DNA of 64,000 nucleotides from an uncultured Verrucomicrobiota bacterium (GCA_903904685.1 CAIVDS010000044.1:1-64000); one strand, 5' to 3'. Counted from the first letter of the stretch, positions 46,897 through 57,005 are shown. Translations and numbers: made by a program. Notes: a model not told the origin generated them from the sequence alone.

Positions 46897-48021
46897 TTAA
46901 TTCAAGCGCACCGGCATGATTACGCAGATGAAGTTTTCCAATGTTTTGAAAACACCTGGGCTCACTTCGTCCTTCAGCTCAAAAAAAATCTCGTCTTTCG
47001 TCAACGCCTTGAGCGGATCAATCACAAAAATAGGATTGAACGCGACCTGAAGATCGGAACCGCTGTAGGCGATGGCCATCGACTCGTGTGCTTCGCCGAA
47101 ATCGGGACTTTGAGCAGTGATTTCAAGCAGGTTGCTGGTAAGTTTGATTTTGACCGAATTCGATTTCTCAGAGGTTACTAGGGCCGCGCGATGCACGCAT
47201 TGAAGGAAAAGTTCACGTTCTAACTTAATGCGTTGATGCGTCTCCTTGGGGATTACTTGCTGATAGTTCGGGTAATTGCCTTCAACAACCTTCGAATAAA
47301 GGTAGATCGAGTCAATTAAGCCGCTGGTATCTTTATCTGTGCTGATCTGGAATGACGCACGCCGGTCATTAAAGGCGATTTTAAGCTTCTCTCCCTTATC
47401 CAGCATACGAATGAGCTCGGAGACTGTTTTAGCCGGTAGAATGATGCTTCCTGCACTTTCGGCTGGAACTTCCAGTTCCTTTGAAATTAATGCCAGTCGT
47501 CGACCATCTGTCGCTACTAGGGAAAGTTTTCCATCTCGAAAATTAAAATACACACCGTTAAGGATATATCGTGTCTCGTCAGATGATTGCGCATAGGATA
47601 CGCTTCGAATCATCGAAGTGAGTTCAGCTTGTTCAAGGGTGAATGATTTTTCATCACCAAATTCTGGCAATGGTGGAAATTCTTCTTTCCCAATGCCCAT
47701 GATACGAAACGTTGATCCACCGGAAGTCAGTTTGACTTGATGATTCGGCGTAGCGTCAAAGGCGACATCGACATTGGGTAGTTCACGGATGATCGTGGCG
47801 AGTCGCTTAACTGGTAAGGTGACCGAACCAGTCTCTTTCACCTCAGCCTTGATTTTACAACGTATGCCAAGATCAAGATTGGTCGTCGTTAAGGAAATGT
47901 AGTCCTTTTCAGCTTCAATAAGAACATTACTCAAAATCGGCATGGTTATCTTAGAACCGACGACGTTGAGAACTTGGGCAAGACCGTTGCTGAAATGATC
48001 GCGGTTGATTTTGAATTTCAT
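46897..48021 (-). CDS. dnaN: DNA polymerase III sliding clamp subunit beta
   Basis: This 374-residue protein is the ring-shaped processivity clamp. It has three similar domains of about 120 residues: [20 protein letters not shown] opens domain [21 protein letters not shown] with [20 protein letters not shown] lies in domain II, and the C-terminal hydrophobic cleft ends in [14 protein letters not shown] residues ([11 protein letters not shown]). Full length. dnaA is not adjacent, but an AT-rich gap of about 240 bp with two DnaA-box-like 9-mers lies upstream. Confidence 0.95.
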   Translation of the reverse strand: MKFKINRDHFSNGLAQVLNVVGSKITMPILSNVLIEAEKDYISLTTTNLDLGIRCKIKAEVKETGSVTLPVKRLATIIRELPNVDVAFDATPNHQVKLTSGGSTFRIMGIGKEEFPPLPEFGDEKSFTLEQAELTSMIRSVSYAQSSDETRYILNGVYFNFRDGKLSLVATDGRRLALISKELEVPAESAGSIILPAKTVSELIRMLDKGEKLKIAFNDRRASFQISTDKDTSGLIDSIYLYSKVVEGNYPNYQQVIPKETHQRIKLERELFLQCVHRAALVTSEKSNSVKIKLTSNLLEITAQSPDFGEAHESMAIAYSGSDLQVAFNPIFVIDPLKALTKDEIFFELKDEVSPGVFKTLENFICVIMPVRLN

Positions 48022-48259
48022 GAGTAGCAGGGACGATTAAAGAATAGAAATTAACAAAGGATAAAAAAAAACTAATTCAATAAGATATGTTATCAGTCTT
48101 ATTATAGGCTGTGAAGAACTGGCATAACCCAGTTATTTCCCCTCTTGAAATCGAAGTTATAAAATTGAGAAAAACTTCTATTGAGTGACGAATAAAACAA
48201 GGGTTGTTCACAAAAATTAAATTACTGGATGGTTATTGAATGATTAGGCACAGAAAAAC
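48022..48259. other. AT-rich intergenic region upstream of dnaN with DnaA-box-like 9-mers
   Basis: This 238-bp gap is the most AT-rich in the window. It contains TTGTTCACA at 48204-48212 (plus) and TTCTTCACA at 48110-48118 (minus), each one mismatch from the DnaA consensus TTATnCACA. It holds the dnaN promoter. It could be part of a replication origin, but only two imperfect boxes are seen, so this is weak evidence. Confidence 0.35.
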
Positions 48260-49150
48260 TCACATCAAAGGAGCTCGTTTGATTAGACCGTGTTTTCGCC
48301 AGTGCCGGATCAAGCCGACAAAAATGTAGGCAAGACAAGCGACAAACATTCCGTATTCTTTGAATGCGACGACAGCTGCCGACACCACACCGAAAATGAC
48401 AAAAGTGGTGAGTTTTGTTTTCGTTTGGAGGTCAATTTGCTTGCCGCTAGGATATCGAACTGTGCTGACCATGAGCATCGCGATCAGCAACAACAACGGC
48501 GGCAAGGCGAGCGCCCAGTGTTGCAGCGAACGATCATGTGCTGCGAGATTCAAGAGAAATAACACAAGTGAGGCCACCGTGCCTGCGGCGGCCGGCACAG
48601 GCAGCCCAATAAACTCTTTGCTGCTAGGTTTTGTTTCTTGGTGTTTGTGCAGCAATGGATTAGTAATGACATTGAATCGAGCCAGCCTAATGGCTGCGCA
48701 TAAGAGATAAACAAATCCCAATAGCCCGCCGATGTTACGAAAAACAGGATAACCTTGCGTAGGTGAAAGGATAAGAAAGAAAACCATCAAGGCTGGAGCA
48801 ACCCCGAATGAGACTACGTCTGCCAAAGAATCAAATTCTGCCCCAAACAACGATTCACGTCCTCCCATGCGAGCGAGTCGTCCATCTAACATGTCGAACG
48901 CCATAGCACCGAAAATGAACCAAACCGCCTGCGTGTAAAGTTCACTGGCAAATGGTGTGATGGTTCCAAAGGCTGGCTCGGCATTTTGCATGTCGTAGTG
49001 CGCTCGGATACACCAGATAATGGCCATGAAACCACAAAATAAATTTCCAGCCGTCATTAAGTTAGGCAAGAAATAGATCCGGCTTGCCTGGGTAACGTTA
49101 TAGGGGTTTTCGTGGTCGTTATCCATCGGGAGTGAATCGTCGTCGATCAT
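48260..49150 (-). CDS. pssA: CDP-diacylglycerol--serine O-phosphatidyltransferase
   Basis: This 296-residue membrane enzyme makes phosphatidylserine, the precursor of phosphatidylethanolamine. The CDP-alcohol phosphotransferase motif D-x2-D-G-x2-A-R-x8-G-x3-D-x3-D is complete in DMLDGRLARMGGRESLFGAE followed by FDSLAD (about residues 85-111). About eight hydrophobic helices follow or surround it. The start is taken as ATG at 49150 (MIDDDSLPMD); ATG at 49126 is possible. It begins 11 bp after a RelE-like gene. Confidence 0.9.
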   Translation of the reverse strand: MIDDDSLPMDNDHENPYNVTQASRIYFLPNLMTAGNLFCGFMAIIWCIRAHYDMQNAEPAFGTITPFASELYTQAVWFIFGAMAFDMLDGRLARMGGRESLFGAEFDSLADVVSFGVAPALMVFFLILSPTQGYPVFRNIGGLLGFVYLLCAAIRLARFNVITNPLLHKHQETKPSSKEFIGLPVPAAAGTVASLVLFLLNLAAHDRSLQHWALALPPLLLLIAMLMVSTVRYPSGKQIDLQTKTKLTTFVIFGVVSAAVVAFKEYGMFVACLAYIFVGLIRHWRKHGLIKRAPLM

Positions 49151-49161
49151 GGTATGCAGAA

Positions 49162-49515
49162 TTATTTGGTGAGCGATTCGAGATATTTCCAAAACTTGGA
49201 ATGTTGTTCCACTAGTTGGCTTTCAGAAATAGGTAATTTATTGCGCAACAAGAAATCTTCCAATGAGTTCTTATGCAGAATATAAAGGACGTGAAGAGCT
49301 TCGGGGCCGCGCGTTTCAAAGTAAAACCGGTGATCTCCACAGCGCAGCCGATAAAGAGACTGGCCGGCACGGTTGAAATGGCCAAGCGGTTCACGGGGAT
49401 GTTCCAGATCAGCCGGTTTCAATGAACTGATCGGTTCAATCACCTCCATCTGCAAAAGCTTATCGAGCTTGTTGAGTTCGAGCATGCTTTGTTCGGAAAA
49501 AGTGACCTGATACAT
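49162..49515 (-). CDS. RelE/ParE-like protein (possible toxin domain)
   Basis: This 117-residue protein has the core of the RelE family: VTFSEQSMLELNKLDKLLQM, then LYRLRCGDHRFYFETRG and LHVLYILHKNSLEDFL. RelE toxins cleave mRNA on the ribosome. No antitoxin gene is beside it, and it is followed by pssA. It may therefore be a domesticated family member rather than half of a toxin-antitoxin pair. The ATG at 49515 is chosen; the frame is open much further upstream, but without similarity. Confidence 0.7.
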   Translation of the reverse strand: MYQVTFSEQSMLELNKLDKLLQMEVIEPISSLKPADLEHPREPLGHFNRAGQSLYRLRCGDHRFYFETRGPEALHVLYILHKNSLEDFLLRNKLPISESQLVEQHSKFWKYLESLTK

Positions 49516-49781
49516 GAGTGGTGAAAGATGATCACGGAAGATCCACTCGATTGAGCCTGGTAATGCGGCCCTTGCTCTGGCGTTGTGCCAGAAACAAGGG
49601 GCGCGCCAACAAGCCCGCTGCGATCCCCATGAAGTATTCTTTTCTAGCTCCTGCTTGCCTTGCGGCAACGCTATTCGTTTTACATGAACTGGCCGTAGAA
49701 GAAAAGGAGTATGGTGCCGCTTTCGCCCATAAATGAAAAATAGATGGCGTGGACAGCTTTCGATGCGCACATCTTTTTGCG

Positions 49782-52142
49782 ATGTGTTTGAGCCGGTTTA
49801 TTCTCTCTGTTTCCGGATGGATGTTTTTTATGGCGGGAGGTTGTCTTCATGCCGCCGAACCTGCGCTGGTTACGCTCGACATTCCGGTGTTGGTGGCGGG
49901 CTACGGAAGCGCATTTTTTGAGGAGACCGCGCGCGAGTTTGAGGTCCTGCGTCCAGGGGTGAAAGTCCGCATTCATGGCAATCCGCGCATCGACGACCAG
50001 GTGCGCATCCGCGTCATGGCTGGCGATGCGCCCGACGCGACTGACGCCGTCTTGCTTTATCCGAATCTTATTAAAGCCGGGCGCATCGTTGATCTCTCGC
50101 CCTACCTAGATGGTCCCAATTGGGAAGGCGACGCCCGCTGGCGCGATACGTTCGCTCCTGGCGTGCTCGAGCGCTGGACTGCTGCGAATGCCGAGGCGAA
50201 TGTCAGCGAGTCGCAAACTCCCGTTTACGGCCTGCCATTTGCTCATGCGGTTTGGACGATTTTTTACGATAAAAAACGGTTTCGCGAAAACGGCTGGACG
50301 GTACCGCGAACATGGGATGAGTTTTTCTCGCTGTGCGAACGGATTAAGGCTCGTGGCATTGCCCCGCTTTCCCTCCCCGGAGTATTCATGCGTTATGGCG
50401 ATGCCTTTTTGCGAGCCGCCCATTATAATTTGGTTGGGCCCGAGGGCTATCTCGCCTACAACCAACTCGCGCCCGGCACCCGCACCGATCCGCGTTTCAT
50501 CCGTGCAGCCGGAGTGCTGCAACAGCTGAGTACCCGCCACTTAGTCAGGGGATGGGAGGGTATGAATCACACGGCGGCTCAACTGGCATTCATCGAAGGC
50601 CGGGCCGCCATGATCGTTTCGGCCTCTTGGTTTGTGAACGAGATGCGCGGGAAATTGCCCGTCGGGTTTGAATTGGGCGCGATGAATTTCCCGGTTTTCA
50701 CGGATGGGATCACCGATCCGGACACGCTTCAGACCCAGAGCGCCTATTATTTCCTTTTTGCCAAGGGTGATCCGGCGCGAGAACGGGCCACGGTGGATTT
50801 TTTCCGCTACCTCACCTCGCGCACCCGAGCCCGGCACTTTGTGCAAACAGTAGATTCGCCGGTGGCAATGCGCGTGGTGAAGCCCGAGGATTATTCACCA
50901 GCGATGCGCGACACCGGGATGTTGATCGCGCGGAGTCCAGGGACTTTCGATGCGGCTCCGCCAGCCTCCGCTGCGCAGCTCGCATTCATCAACCAAGCGA
51001 TGACTGATGCGCGTTATCTGTTGATGACCGGACGAATCACGCCGCAGACATTCGGCGAACGGCTTGAAGCTGCAGCTGGTGCGGAACGAGCGCGTCGTAC
51101 GGAGCCTGAGCGCGTGGAGGTTCGGCATGGTTTTGCCACCGTGATGCTACTACTTTCGCTCGCGTTTTTAGTGGCGTGGATCACTTGGACGAAGGCGAGA
51201 GCCTTATTATGGAAGCAGCAATCAGGCATGGGAGTGCAATCAGGTTTACAAGCATCTGAGCATCTTGGACGGCTGCGCGGACCCTTGGCGTTTAGCTTCG
51301 TCGGGCCAGCGATGCTGCTTTTTGGAGCGTTTGTGATTCTGCCGGGAATGATTTCGTTCGTGTGGGCGTTTACGCGGTGGGACGGGTTTGGCGAACGTGC
51401 CTACGCGGGGCTGTTTAACTTTAAGTGGCTCCTTCTGGAGAGTGACGTCTTCTGGTTCGCGCTGAAAAACAATCTCTACCTCATGATCGTGCCTGCGCTG
51501 GTGGTGGTGCCGGCGGCGCTTTTTTTCGCGACGCTCATCCATCGTGGCGTCTGGGGCGCGGCTGTTTTTCGAGTGGTATTTCTTTTTCCCAATATGCTGG
51601 GTGGCATCGCGGCGACACTGTTGTGGATGAGCGCCTATGATCCGCACGGTGGTTTGGTGAACACTCTTCTGGTCAAGCTGGGCCTGACGGAGTTTCAGGG
51701 GTTCGCGTGGCTTTCTCAGGCGCATCTTTATGGCGCGCTCATCCCGATCTACCTATGGATGGCGTGTGGGTTCAACCTCGTGCTTTACCTGGCGGCGATG
51801 GAGGGGATTCCGGCCGATCTTTACGAGGCGGCGGAGATCGAAGGGGCGTCGAAAGCCCGGCAGTTTTTCACCATCACCATGCCGTTGATTCGCGAGATTT
51901 TGATGATTTCGGCGGTGTTTCTTGTGATCGGCGGACTGAACGCCTTCGAGATGATCTGGCTGCTTACATCGCAAGACCCCGCGAGCGGTTCGCATACGCT
52001 GAGCACGCTGATGGTTTCGACGCTGTTTCAGGAATTTCAGATCGGCCGTGCGACTGCAATTGCCGTGGTGATGTTCATGCTCGTTCTTATCGGCAGCGCT
52101 GCGGTGATGCGTGCGCTCAAGCGCGAAACCGTGGAGATGTGA
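49782..52142 (+). CDS. Sugar ABC transporter: solute-binding protein fused to MalF-type permease
   Basis: This 786-residue protein joins two transporter parts. Residues 1-25 are a signal or lipoprotein-like leader (FMAGGC). Residues 30-430 form a family 1 extracellular solute-binding protein (ARIVDLSPYLD-like motif GRIVDLSPYLD, PVYGLPFAHAVWTIFYDKKR, TWDEFFSLCERIKARGIAPL). A membrane helix near 455-470 (MLLLSLAFLVAWITW) links to a MalF-type permease at about 500-786 with the EAA loop YEAAEIEGASKARQFFTITM (about 680-700). A GTG 33 bp upstream is another possible start. Fusion would keep the binding domain at the translocator. No ATPase gene is nearby, so it must use one encoded elsewhere. Confidence 0.85.
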   Translation: MCLSRFILSVSGWMFFMAGGCLHAAEPALVTLDIPVLVAGYGSAFFEETAREFEVLRPGVKVRIHGNPRIDDQVRIRVMAGDAPDATDAVLLYPNLIKAGRIVDLSPYLDGPNWEGDARWRDTFAPGVLERWTAANAEANVSESQTPVYGLPFAHAVWTIFYDKKRFRENGWTVPRTWDEFFSLCERIKARGIAPLSLPGVFMRYGDAFLRAAHYNLVGPEGYLAYNQLAPGTRTDPRFIRAAGVLQQLSTRHLVRGWEGMNHTAAQLAFIEGRAAMIVSASWFVNEMRGKLPVGFELGAMNFPVFTDGITDPDTLQTQSAYYFLFAKGDPARERATVDFFRYLTSRTRARHFVQTVDSPVAMRVVKPEDYSPAMRDTGMLIARSPGTFDAAPPASAAQLAFINQAMTDARYLLMTGRITPQTFGERLEAAAGAERARRTEPERVEVRHGFATVMLLLSLAFLVAWITWTKARALLWKQQSGMGVQSGLQASEHLGRLRGPLAFSFVGPAMLLFGAFVILPGMISFVWAFTRWDGFGERAYAGLFNFKWLLLESDVFWFALKNNLYLMIVPALVVVPAALFFATLIHRGVWGAAVFRVVFLFPNMLGGIAATLLWMSAYDPHGGLVNTLLVKLGLTEFQGFAWLSQAHLYGALIPIYLWMACGFNLVLYLAAMEGIPADLYEAAEIEGASKARQFFTITMPLIREILMISAVFLVIGGLNAFEMIWLLTSQDPASGSHTLSTLMVSTLFQEFQIGRATAIAVVMFMLVLIGSAAVMRALKRETVEM

Positions 52143-52155
52143 ACTGACCCAACCA

Positions 52156-52995
52156 ATGAAAATTTCCCGCGTCATTATTTCTACCGTGCTGGCCGGTTAT
52201 TTAATGTGGGTGGTGTTTCCGATGGCCTGAGTCGCGTATTCGTCGCTGAAGACGGACGAGGCGATTTTCCGCGATACGTTCGCCTTGCCGCCGTTGGATG
52301 ATCTACAGACCGATAACTATGCGCGGGCTTGGCGTGAGGCGAAGTTTGGAGATTATTGTCTCAACTCGGTCGTCGTGACGGTATCGTCGGTCGCGCTGAT
52401 CGTGATGCTCGGATCGATGGCGGCGTATGCGTTGGCGCGGTTTTATCATCCGCTCGGGCGCTGGGCGTTCTGGCTGTTTCTCGCGGGTCTTATGATTCCG
52501 GTTCAACTTTCTATCGTACCGTTGTTTTTTGAACTGCGCGCGATGGGGCTGCTCAATTCCAGGATTGGGCTCATCTTGGTTTACACGGCGAATGGATTAC
52601 CCTTTTCGATTTTTATTCTCGCGGGTTTTTTCAAGGCGTTGCCGCGATCCCTCTACGAAGCGGCGGTGGTGGACGGTTGTTCGGAGGCGTCGGCGTTCTG
52701 GCGCGTGTTGCTACCGCTGGCGAAACCTGGATTGATGACGGTGGCGATTTTCCAGTTCATCGGCATCTGGAAGGAGTATTTTTTCGCCTTCATGTTCACG
52801 GGCGGTGACGCCGGAGCAGGAGCGAGGACGTTGCCGTTGGGGTTGGCCAACCTCTCCATCACATCGCAATACCGCAGTGACTACGGGATGTTGTTCGCCG
52901 GTCTGGTGGTCGTGACCGTGCCGATATTGATCGTCTTTATTGCGCTCCAAAAACACCTCGTAAAAGGCATCACGGCGGGGGCGATAAAGGGTTAG
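52156..52995 (+). pseudogene. MalG-type sugar ABC permease with in-frame stop at codon 25
   Basis: Starting at ATG 52156 the frame reads MKISRVIISTVLAGYLMWVV-FPMA and then TGA (52228-52230). The same frame continues VAYSSLKTDEAIF and on through a normal MalG-type permease, with the EAA motif YEAAVVDGCSEASAFWRVLL and LGLANLSITSQYRSDYGMLF. The expected residue at the stop is Trp (TGG), so a single G-to-A change explains it. The remaining 255 codons are undamaged. The gene may be read through, restart at 52285 (TTG), be newly inactivated, or contain a sequence error. It pairs with the preceding fusion gene. Confidence 0.8.
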
Positions 52996-53075
52996 CAAAA
53001 CGCGGGTGATATGCGTGTTCGTGCTGGATTGCCTAGGCGGACGTGGTTACACACATACCTTTCTATTACTCCGCC

Positions 53076-55472
53076 ATGTCCACGCATGAAGTTTCCCCTG
53101 TTCCGTTTGATGCGGTTCCCTTGAGCGGGGATGGAGCCAAGTATTTGGAATGGCTGCGGCGTGGTATTAACGAGCATGCTATCGTAGCGGTGACCGACGC
53201 GCAGGGCGTGATTACTTATGCCAATGGCCGATTTTGCGAGACATCTGGTTATACTCGTCACGAATTGATGGGTCAAACCCATCGCCTGCTTAAATCAGGC
53301 ATTCATCCGGCGGAATTTTATGCGGATCTTTGGCGGAGCATTACGGGCGGGCGCGTCTGGCATGGGACGATTTGCAACCGCACCAAAGCCGGTGGTTTTT
53401 ACTGGATGGAATGCACGATCATGCCGCTGCTCGGCTCCGACGGCAAACCACAGGGTTATCTTACCCTGTGCACGGACGTCACCGGTTTAAAGTCAGCCGA
53501 GGAAACCGCCGCGCGTCTCGCGCATGACTACGCCGAGCAGGCATCCCTGTTGAACAACGCTCGCAGCCAGCTTCAGGTTTTCTTTGAACATGGCCCCGTT
53601 GGCCTGAGTTGGCGTGAGATGAGTGCCGACGGCCTGCCTGTGGGCAACTATGTCAATTCACGCTTTTGCGAGATCGTCGGGCTTTCCGCCGAGGAGGCGC
53701 GCGACATGAAAAATATCCAGCAGAGCACGCATCCCGAGGATTGGGCCAAGCAGGAGGAGCTTGCGCACGCTCTCTATGCGGGCAACGGCGACCGATATAG
53801 TCTTGAGAAACGCTACATACACAAGGACGGCCGCGTAGTCTGGGCTAATCTTACCGTAGTGGTGCTGCGCAATGCAGTTGGTCGCGTCATACATCATTTT
53901 GGGATGTTGGAGGACGTCACGGCCCGGCATGAGGCCGAGGTAGAATTGCGTCGAAGCGAAGCGCGCTGGCGTACCTACCTGCAGACTGCGAGCGAGATCC
54001 TTTATGCGATCACGCCGGAAGGCTTGATCAAGTTTGCGACTCATGCATGGACCGCGAAACTTGGGCATAAAATTGACGAAGTCCTGGGGCATGCCTACAC
54101 GGATTTTGTCCATCCGGATGATCTTGCCTGCTTCACGGCCTTTGTAAGCGAGACGCTCGAAAAGGGCACCAACGCCGGCGGGATCGAATACCGTGTCCAC
54201 CACAAAGATGGATACTGGATCTGGCATGCCTCGACCGGCTCCGCCTACACTGATCGTGATGGTCGCCGGGCGTTCTTTGGCGTGGGGCGCGATATCAGCA
54301 TCCGCCGCAAGGCCCAAGATGAGCTTAAGGCCTCGCTGGCCAAGCGTGAAGAGTTGGAACAGATCATAAACCGCTCGCCCTCTGTCGTCGTGCTTTGGAA
54401 GGCGGAGAACAACTGGCCGGTGGAATATGTTTCACAGAGCATCCGGCAGTTCGGCTATCAGCCCGAGGAATTTACCAGCCGGAAGCTGAGCTTCCGCAGC
54501 ATCACCCATCCTGACGACCGAGAGAGGGTGGGCGTGGAGGTGGATGTCCATGCTGCTGCGGGTCATCGCGAATATAATCAAGAATACCGTGTTGTTTGCG
54601 CCGACGGCTCGGTGCGCTGGGTGGACGACCATACGGTGGTCCGTTTTGATTCTGCCGGACAGGTGACCCATCACGAGGGCCTCATCACTGACATCACCGC
54701 CAGAAAGGATGCCGAGGATCGCGAACGTGACCTGCGTGAGCGCGACCTGCGGCTTGCCGGCGAGGTGCAACATCACCTGCGTCCGCATGTGTTTCCCGAT
54801 ATCGGCGAAGTCGAGATCGAAGCGCTGTCTCAGCCATCCACGCATCTGGGCGGTGATTATTACGACGTGCTCGCGGTGGATAAGCGCCGCTGGGGCTTTG
54901 TCATCGCCGACGTGGCCGGCAAGGGGCCTGCGGCCGCCTTGATGATGGCGGCGTGCCGGGCGACCCTGCGTTTGTGCGCGGTGGGAGAGCCGAGCGCCGC
55001 CGTGGTCGCAAAACGCGTGAACCGTGCCCTTCATGGAGACATGCCGTTGGGCATGTTCATCTCGCTCTTTTACGGTATCCTCGATCTGGACACAAATCGC
55101 TTCAATTATGTTCGGGCCGGTCATGAACCTGCGCTGCTTTTGCGGGCGGACGGTGGTGAACCCGAATTGTTGGCGGCCGGCGGGCTGGCCCTAGGGTTTG
55201 ACGACGGCCCGGTCTTTGACGCCACGCTTGAGGCGGGGGAGGTGGAGCTGAGGCCGGGAGATCTACTGGCGCTCTACACCGATGGCATCACCGAGGCGGC
55301 GAATGCCGTCGGCGATGAGTTTGGCCGCGACCGTTTCGCCCAAGTGCTCGCCCGCCACGAACAGACGTCGCTCGCCAAGATGGTGGATAAACTTGATCGT
55401 TACCTCCGTCAGTTCTCCGCGCTCGCCCAGCGCAACGACGATCGCACCTTGCTACTCATTCGTCCACGATGA
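53076..55472 (+). CDS. Four-PAS sensor with SpoIIE-type PP2C phosphatase domain
   Basis: This 798-residue cytosolic protein has four PAS/PAC units: about residues 25-140 (HAIVAVTDAQGVITYANGRF), 165-290 (FFEHGPVGLSWREMSADGLP), 300-415 (TASEILYAITPEGLIKFATH) and 425-540 (INRSPSVVVLWKAENNWPVE), then a SpoIIE phosphatase at 560-798 with LGGDYYDVLAVD, IADVAGKGPAAALMMAACRA, YTDGITEA and NDDRTLLLIR. Such proteins usually dephosphorylate an anti-sigma-factor antagonist (partner switching). No antagonist or anti-sigma gene is adjacent. The signal is unknown. Confidence 0.9.
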   Translation: MSTHEVSPVPFDAVPLSGDGAKYLEWLRRGINEHAIVAVTDAQGVITYANGRFCETSGYTRHELMGQTHRLLKSGIHPAEFYADLWRSITGGRVWHGTICNRTKAGGFYWMECTIMPLLGSDGKPQGYLTLCTDVTGLKSAEETAARLAHDYAEQASLLNNARSQLQVFFEHGPVGLSWREMSADGLPVGNYVNSRFCEIVGLSAEEARDMKNIQQSTHPEDWAKQEELAHALYAGNGDRYSLEKRYIHKDGRVVWANLTVVVLRNAVGRVIHHFGMLEDVTARHEAEVELRRSEARWRTYLQTASEILYAITPEGLIKFATHAWTAKLGHKIDEVLGHAYTDFVHPDDLACFTAFVSETLEKGTNAGGIEYRVHHKDGYWIWHASTGSAYTDRDGRRAFFGVGRDISIRRKAQDELKASLAKREELEQIINRSPSVVVLWKAENNWPVEYVSQSIRQFGYQPEEFTSRKLSFRSITHPDDRERVGVEVDVHAAAGHREYNQEYRVVCADGSVRWVDDHTVVRFDSAGQVTHHEGLITDITARKDAEDRERDLRERDLRLAGEVQHHLRPHVFPDIGEVEIEALSQPSTHLGGDYYDVLAVDKRRWGFVIADVAGKGPAAALMMAACRATLRLCAVGEPSAAVVAKRVNRALHGDMPLGMFISLFYGILDLDTNRFNYVRAGHEPALLLRADGGEPELLAAGGLALGFDDGPVFDATLEAGEVELRPGDLLALYTDGITEAANAVGDEFGRDRFAQVLARHEQTSLAKMVDKLDRYLRQFSALAQRNDDRTLLLIRPR

Positions 55473-55734
55473 GATAATGTGCGGGTTTTCATGCCCTGTT
55501 TATGGTAGTGCCGCTGCATGGATTTTCGGCGGGGCTTTTGTTGGGATTGTTCGCGCGAAGATTGTCCATCTTATGGTTGGTTATATTTGCGTGCTGTTCT
55601 CTAAAAAACGAAGAGTATGTCTGCAAAAGTCCTGTTATGATCGGCACAATGAATTTGGTTATCCATTGCACTCAACGCATTGCTGCGGCGAAACCGTCAG
55701 CGAGGAATGAAGTGCGGGCAGGAAGGGTTTGCTC

Positions 55735-56541
55735 ATGAGCACGGGAAACGTGCCTTGGATCAAAGACGACCAGCGTGAGGTCACCCGTGTTTGTGCGCAA
55801 ACCGGAGTCATGCTTCTTCAGCACAGCGCGGAGAGCGCCTTGGCGGAATCGATGGCGCGCAGGCTCGGGCTGGCGCTGGGCATGGACGCCGTTGAAATCG
55901 CGCTCATGGCCAACGGAATCACCGTCAGTACCATTCAGGCAGGCCGATGCCACACGACGGTGCGGCGCAATCTCGATCGCGGCATCAACATGCATGTCGT
56001 CACCGAGGTGCAGCGCACCATTTTGCAGGTAGAGGAAAACAAGCTGGACCTCGCGGGCGTGGCGCGCCGGCTCGATGCGATCAAGCCATCCCGTTATCCC
56101 CGTTGGCTGGTGTCGGTGATGGCGGGCCTTTCGTGCGCCGCTTTTGCGCGGCTGGGATCGCTGGCGGCGGGCTCCGAGGCCAACATTGGCACCTTTGTGC
56201 TCACCTTTGTTGCGAGCGGCGTAGCCATGCAGGTGCGCCAGTGGCTGGCGCTTTTGCATTTCAATCCGTTGGTCAATTTTACCGCCGCCGCTTTTGTGGC
56301 CACCTCCATCGCCGCTCAAGGGGTGATCTGCCCCTGGGTGGACCGGCCCAAGGTCGCCATGTCGGCGTGCGTGCTTCTTTTCGTGCCAGGATTTCCGCTT
56401 ATCAACGCGGTTTCCGACATGGTGAAAGGTTATATAAACACGGGCATCTCGCGTGGCGTGATGGCTGTGCTGCTGCTGCTGGCGTGCTGCTGCGGCATCG
56501 TGCTCGCGATGACAGTTTGGAACGCTTGGACATGGTTATGA
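55735..56541 (+). CDS. ThrE/YjjP-family exporter, N-terminal half
   Basis: This 268-residue protein is the first half of a threonine/serine exporter. It has a cytosolic helical domain (CAQTGVMLLQHSAESALAES, RCHTTVRRNLDRGINMHVVT) and about five membrane helices (PRWLVSVMAGLSCAAFARLG, VAMSACVLLFVPGFPLINAV with the conserved LLFVPGFP motif). In E. coli the same function needs both YjjP and YjjB. The second half begins inside its last codons (56532), so the two are translationally coupled. Confidence 0.85.
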   Translation: MSTGNVPWIKDDQREVTRVCAQTGVMLLQHSAESALAESMARRLGLALGMDAVEIALMANGITVSTIQAGRCHTTVRRNLDRGINMHVVTEVQRTILQVEENKLDLAGVARRLDAIKPSRYPRWLVSVMAGLSCAAFARLGSLAAGSEANIGTFVLTFVASGVAMQVRQWLALLHFNPLVNFTAAAFVATSIAAQGVICPWVDRPKVAMSACVLLFVPGFPLINAVSDMVKGYINTGISRGVMAVLLLLACCCGIVLAMTVWNAWTWL

Positions 56542-57005
56542 ATATTTTCTACACAGTTTTGCAGGATTTCGGACTCGCAGCCGTGCCGGCGGTGGGATTT
56601 GCCATGATTTTCAATGTGCCCAAGGAGGCGCTCAAATATTGCGCGGTGGCGGGCGCCATCGGCCATGCGCTGCGTTTTAGTCTCTATCAAATCGGACCGC
56701 TGCCCATTGAATGGAGCACCTTGATCGCAGCCTGCGTGGTAAGTGTGATCGGCATCTATTGGGCGCAAAAATGGCGCGCCCACCCGAAGGTATTCACCGT
56801 GGCGGCGATCATCCCGATGATCCCGGGCGTCAATGCCTTTACCGCGCTTCTGGCGATGGTGGATCTTGAGCGCAAGGGGTTCTCCCAAGAGCTGCTCAAG
56901 ACCGCGATCGACAACGGGCTGAGGGCTTTCTTCATCATTGCCGCATTGGCGGTCGGCTTGGCCATGCCGGGGCTGCTCTTCTATCGCCGCAAGCCGGTGG
57001 TGTGA
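56532..57005 (+). CDS. ThrE/YjjB-family exporter, C-terminal half
   Basis: This 157-residue membrane protein has four or five helices and the motif VAAIIPMIPGVNAFTALLAM (about residues 96-115), which mirrors the FVPGFP motif of its partner. Together they form a split transporter of the ThrE class; the exported substrate may be a small amino acid or, as in YjjPB, succinate. It overlaps the preceding gene by 10 bp. Confidence 0.85.
   Translation: MVMNIFYTVLQDFGLAAVPAVGFAMIFNVPKEALKYCAVAGAIGHALRFSLYQIGPLPIEWSTLIAACVVSVIGIYWAQKWRAHPKVFTVAAIIPMIPGVNAFTALLAMVDLERKGFSQELLKTAIDNGLRAFFIIAALAVGLAMPGLLFYRRKPVV

Noticed and set aside
55502..55738. A 78-codon frame between the phosphatase and the ThrE-like gene
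   Set aside because: No family resemblance or ribosome binding site; composition looks random, and it overlaps the true start of the exporter.
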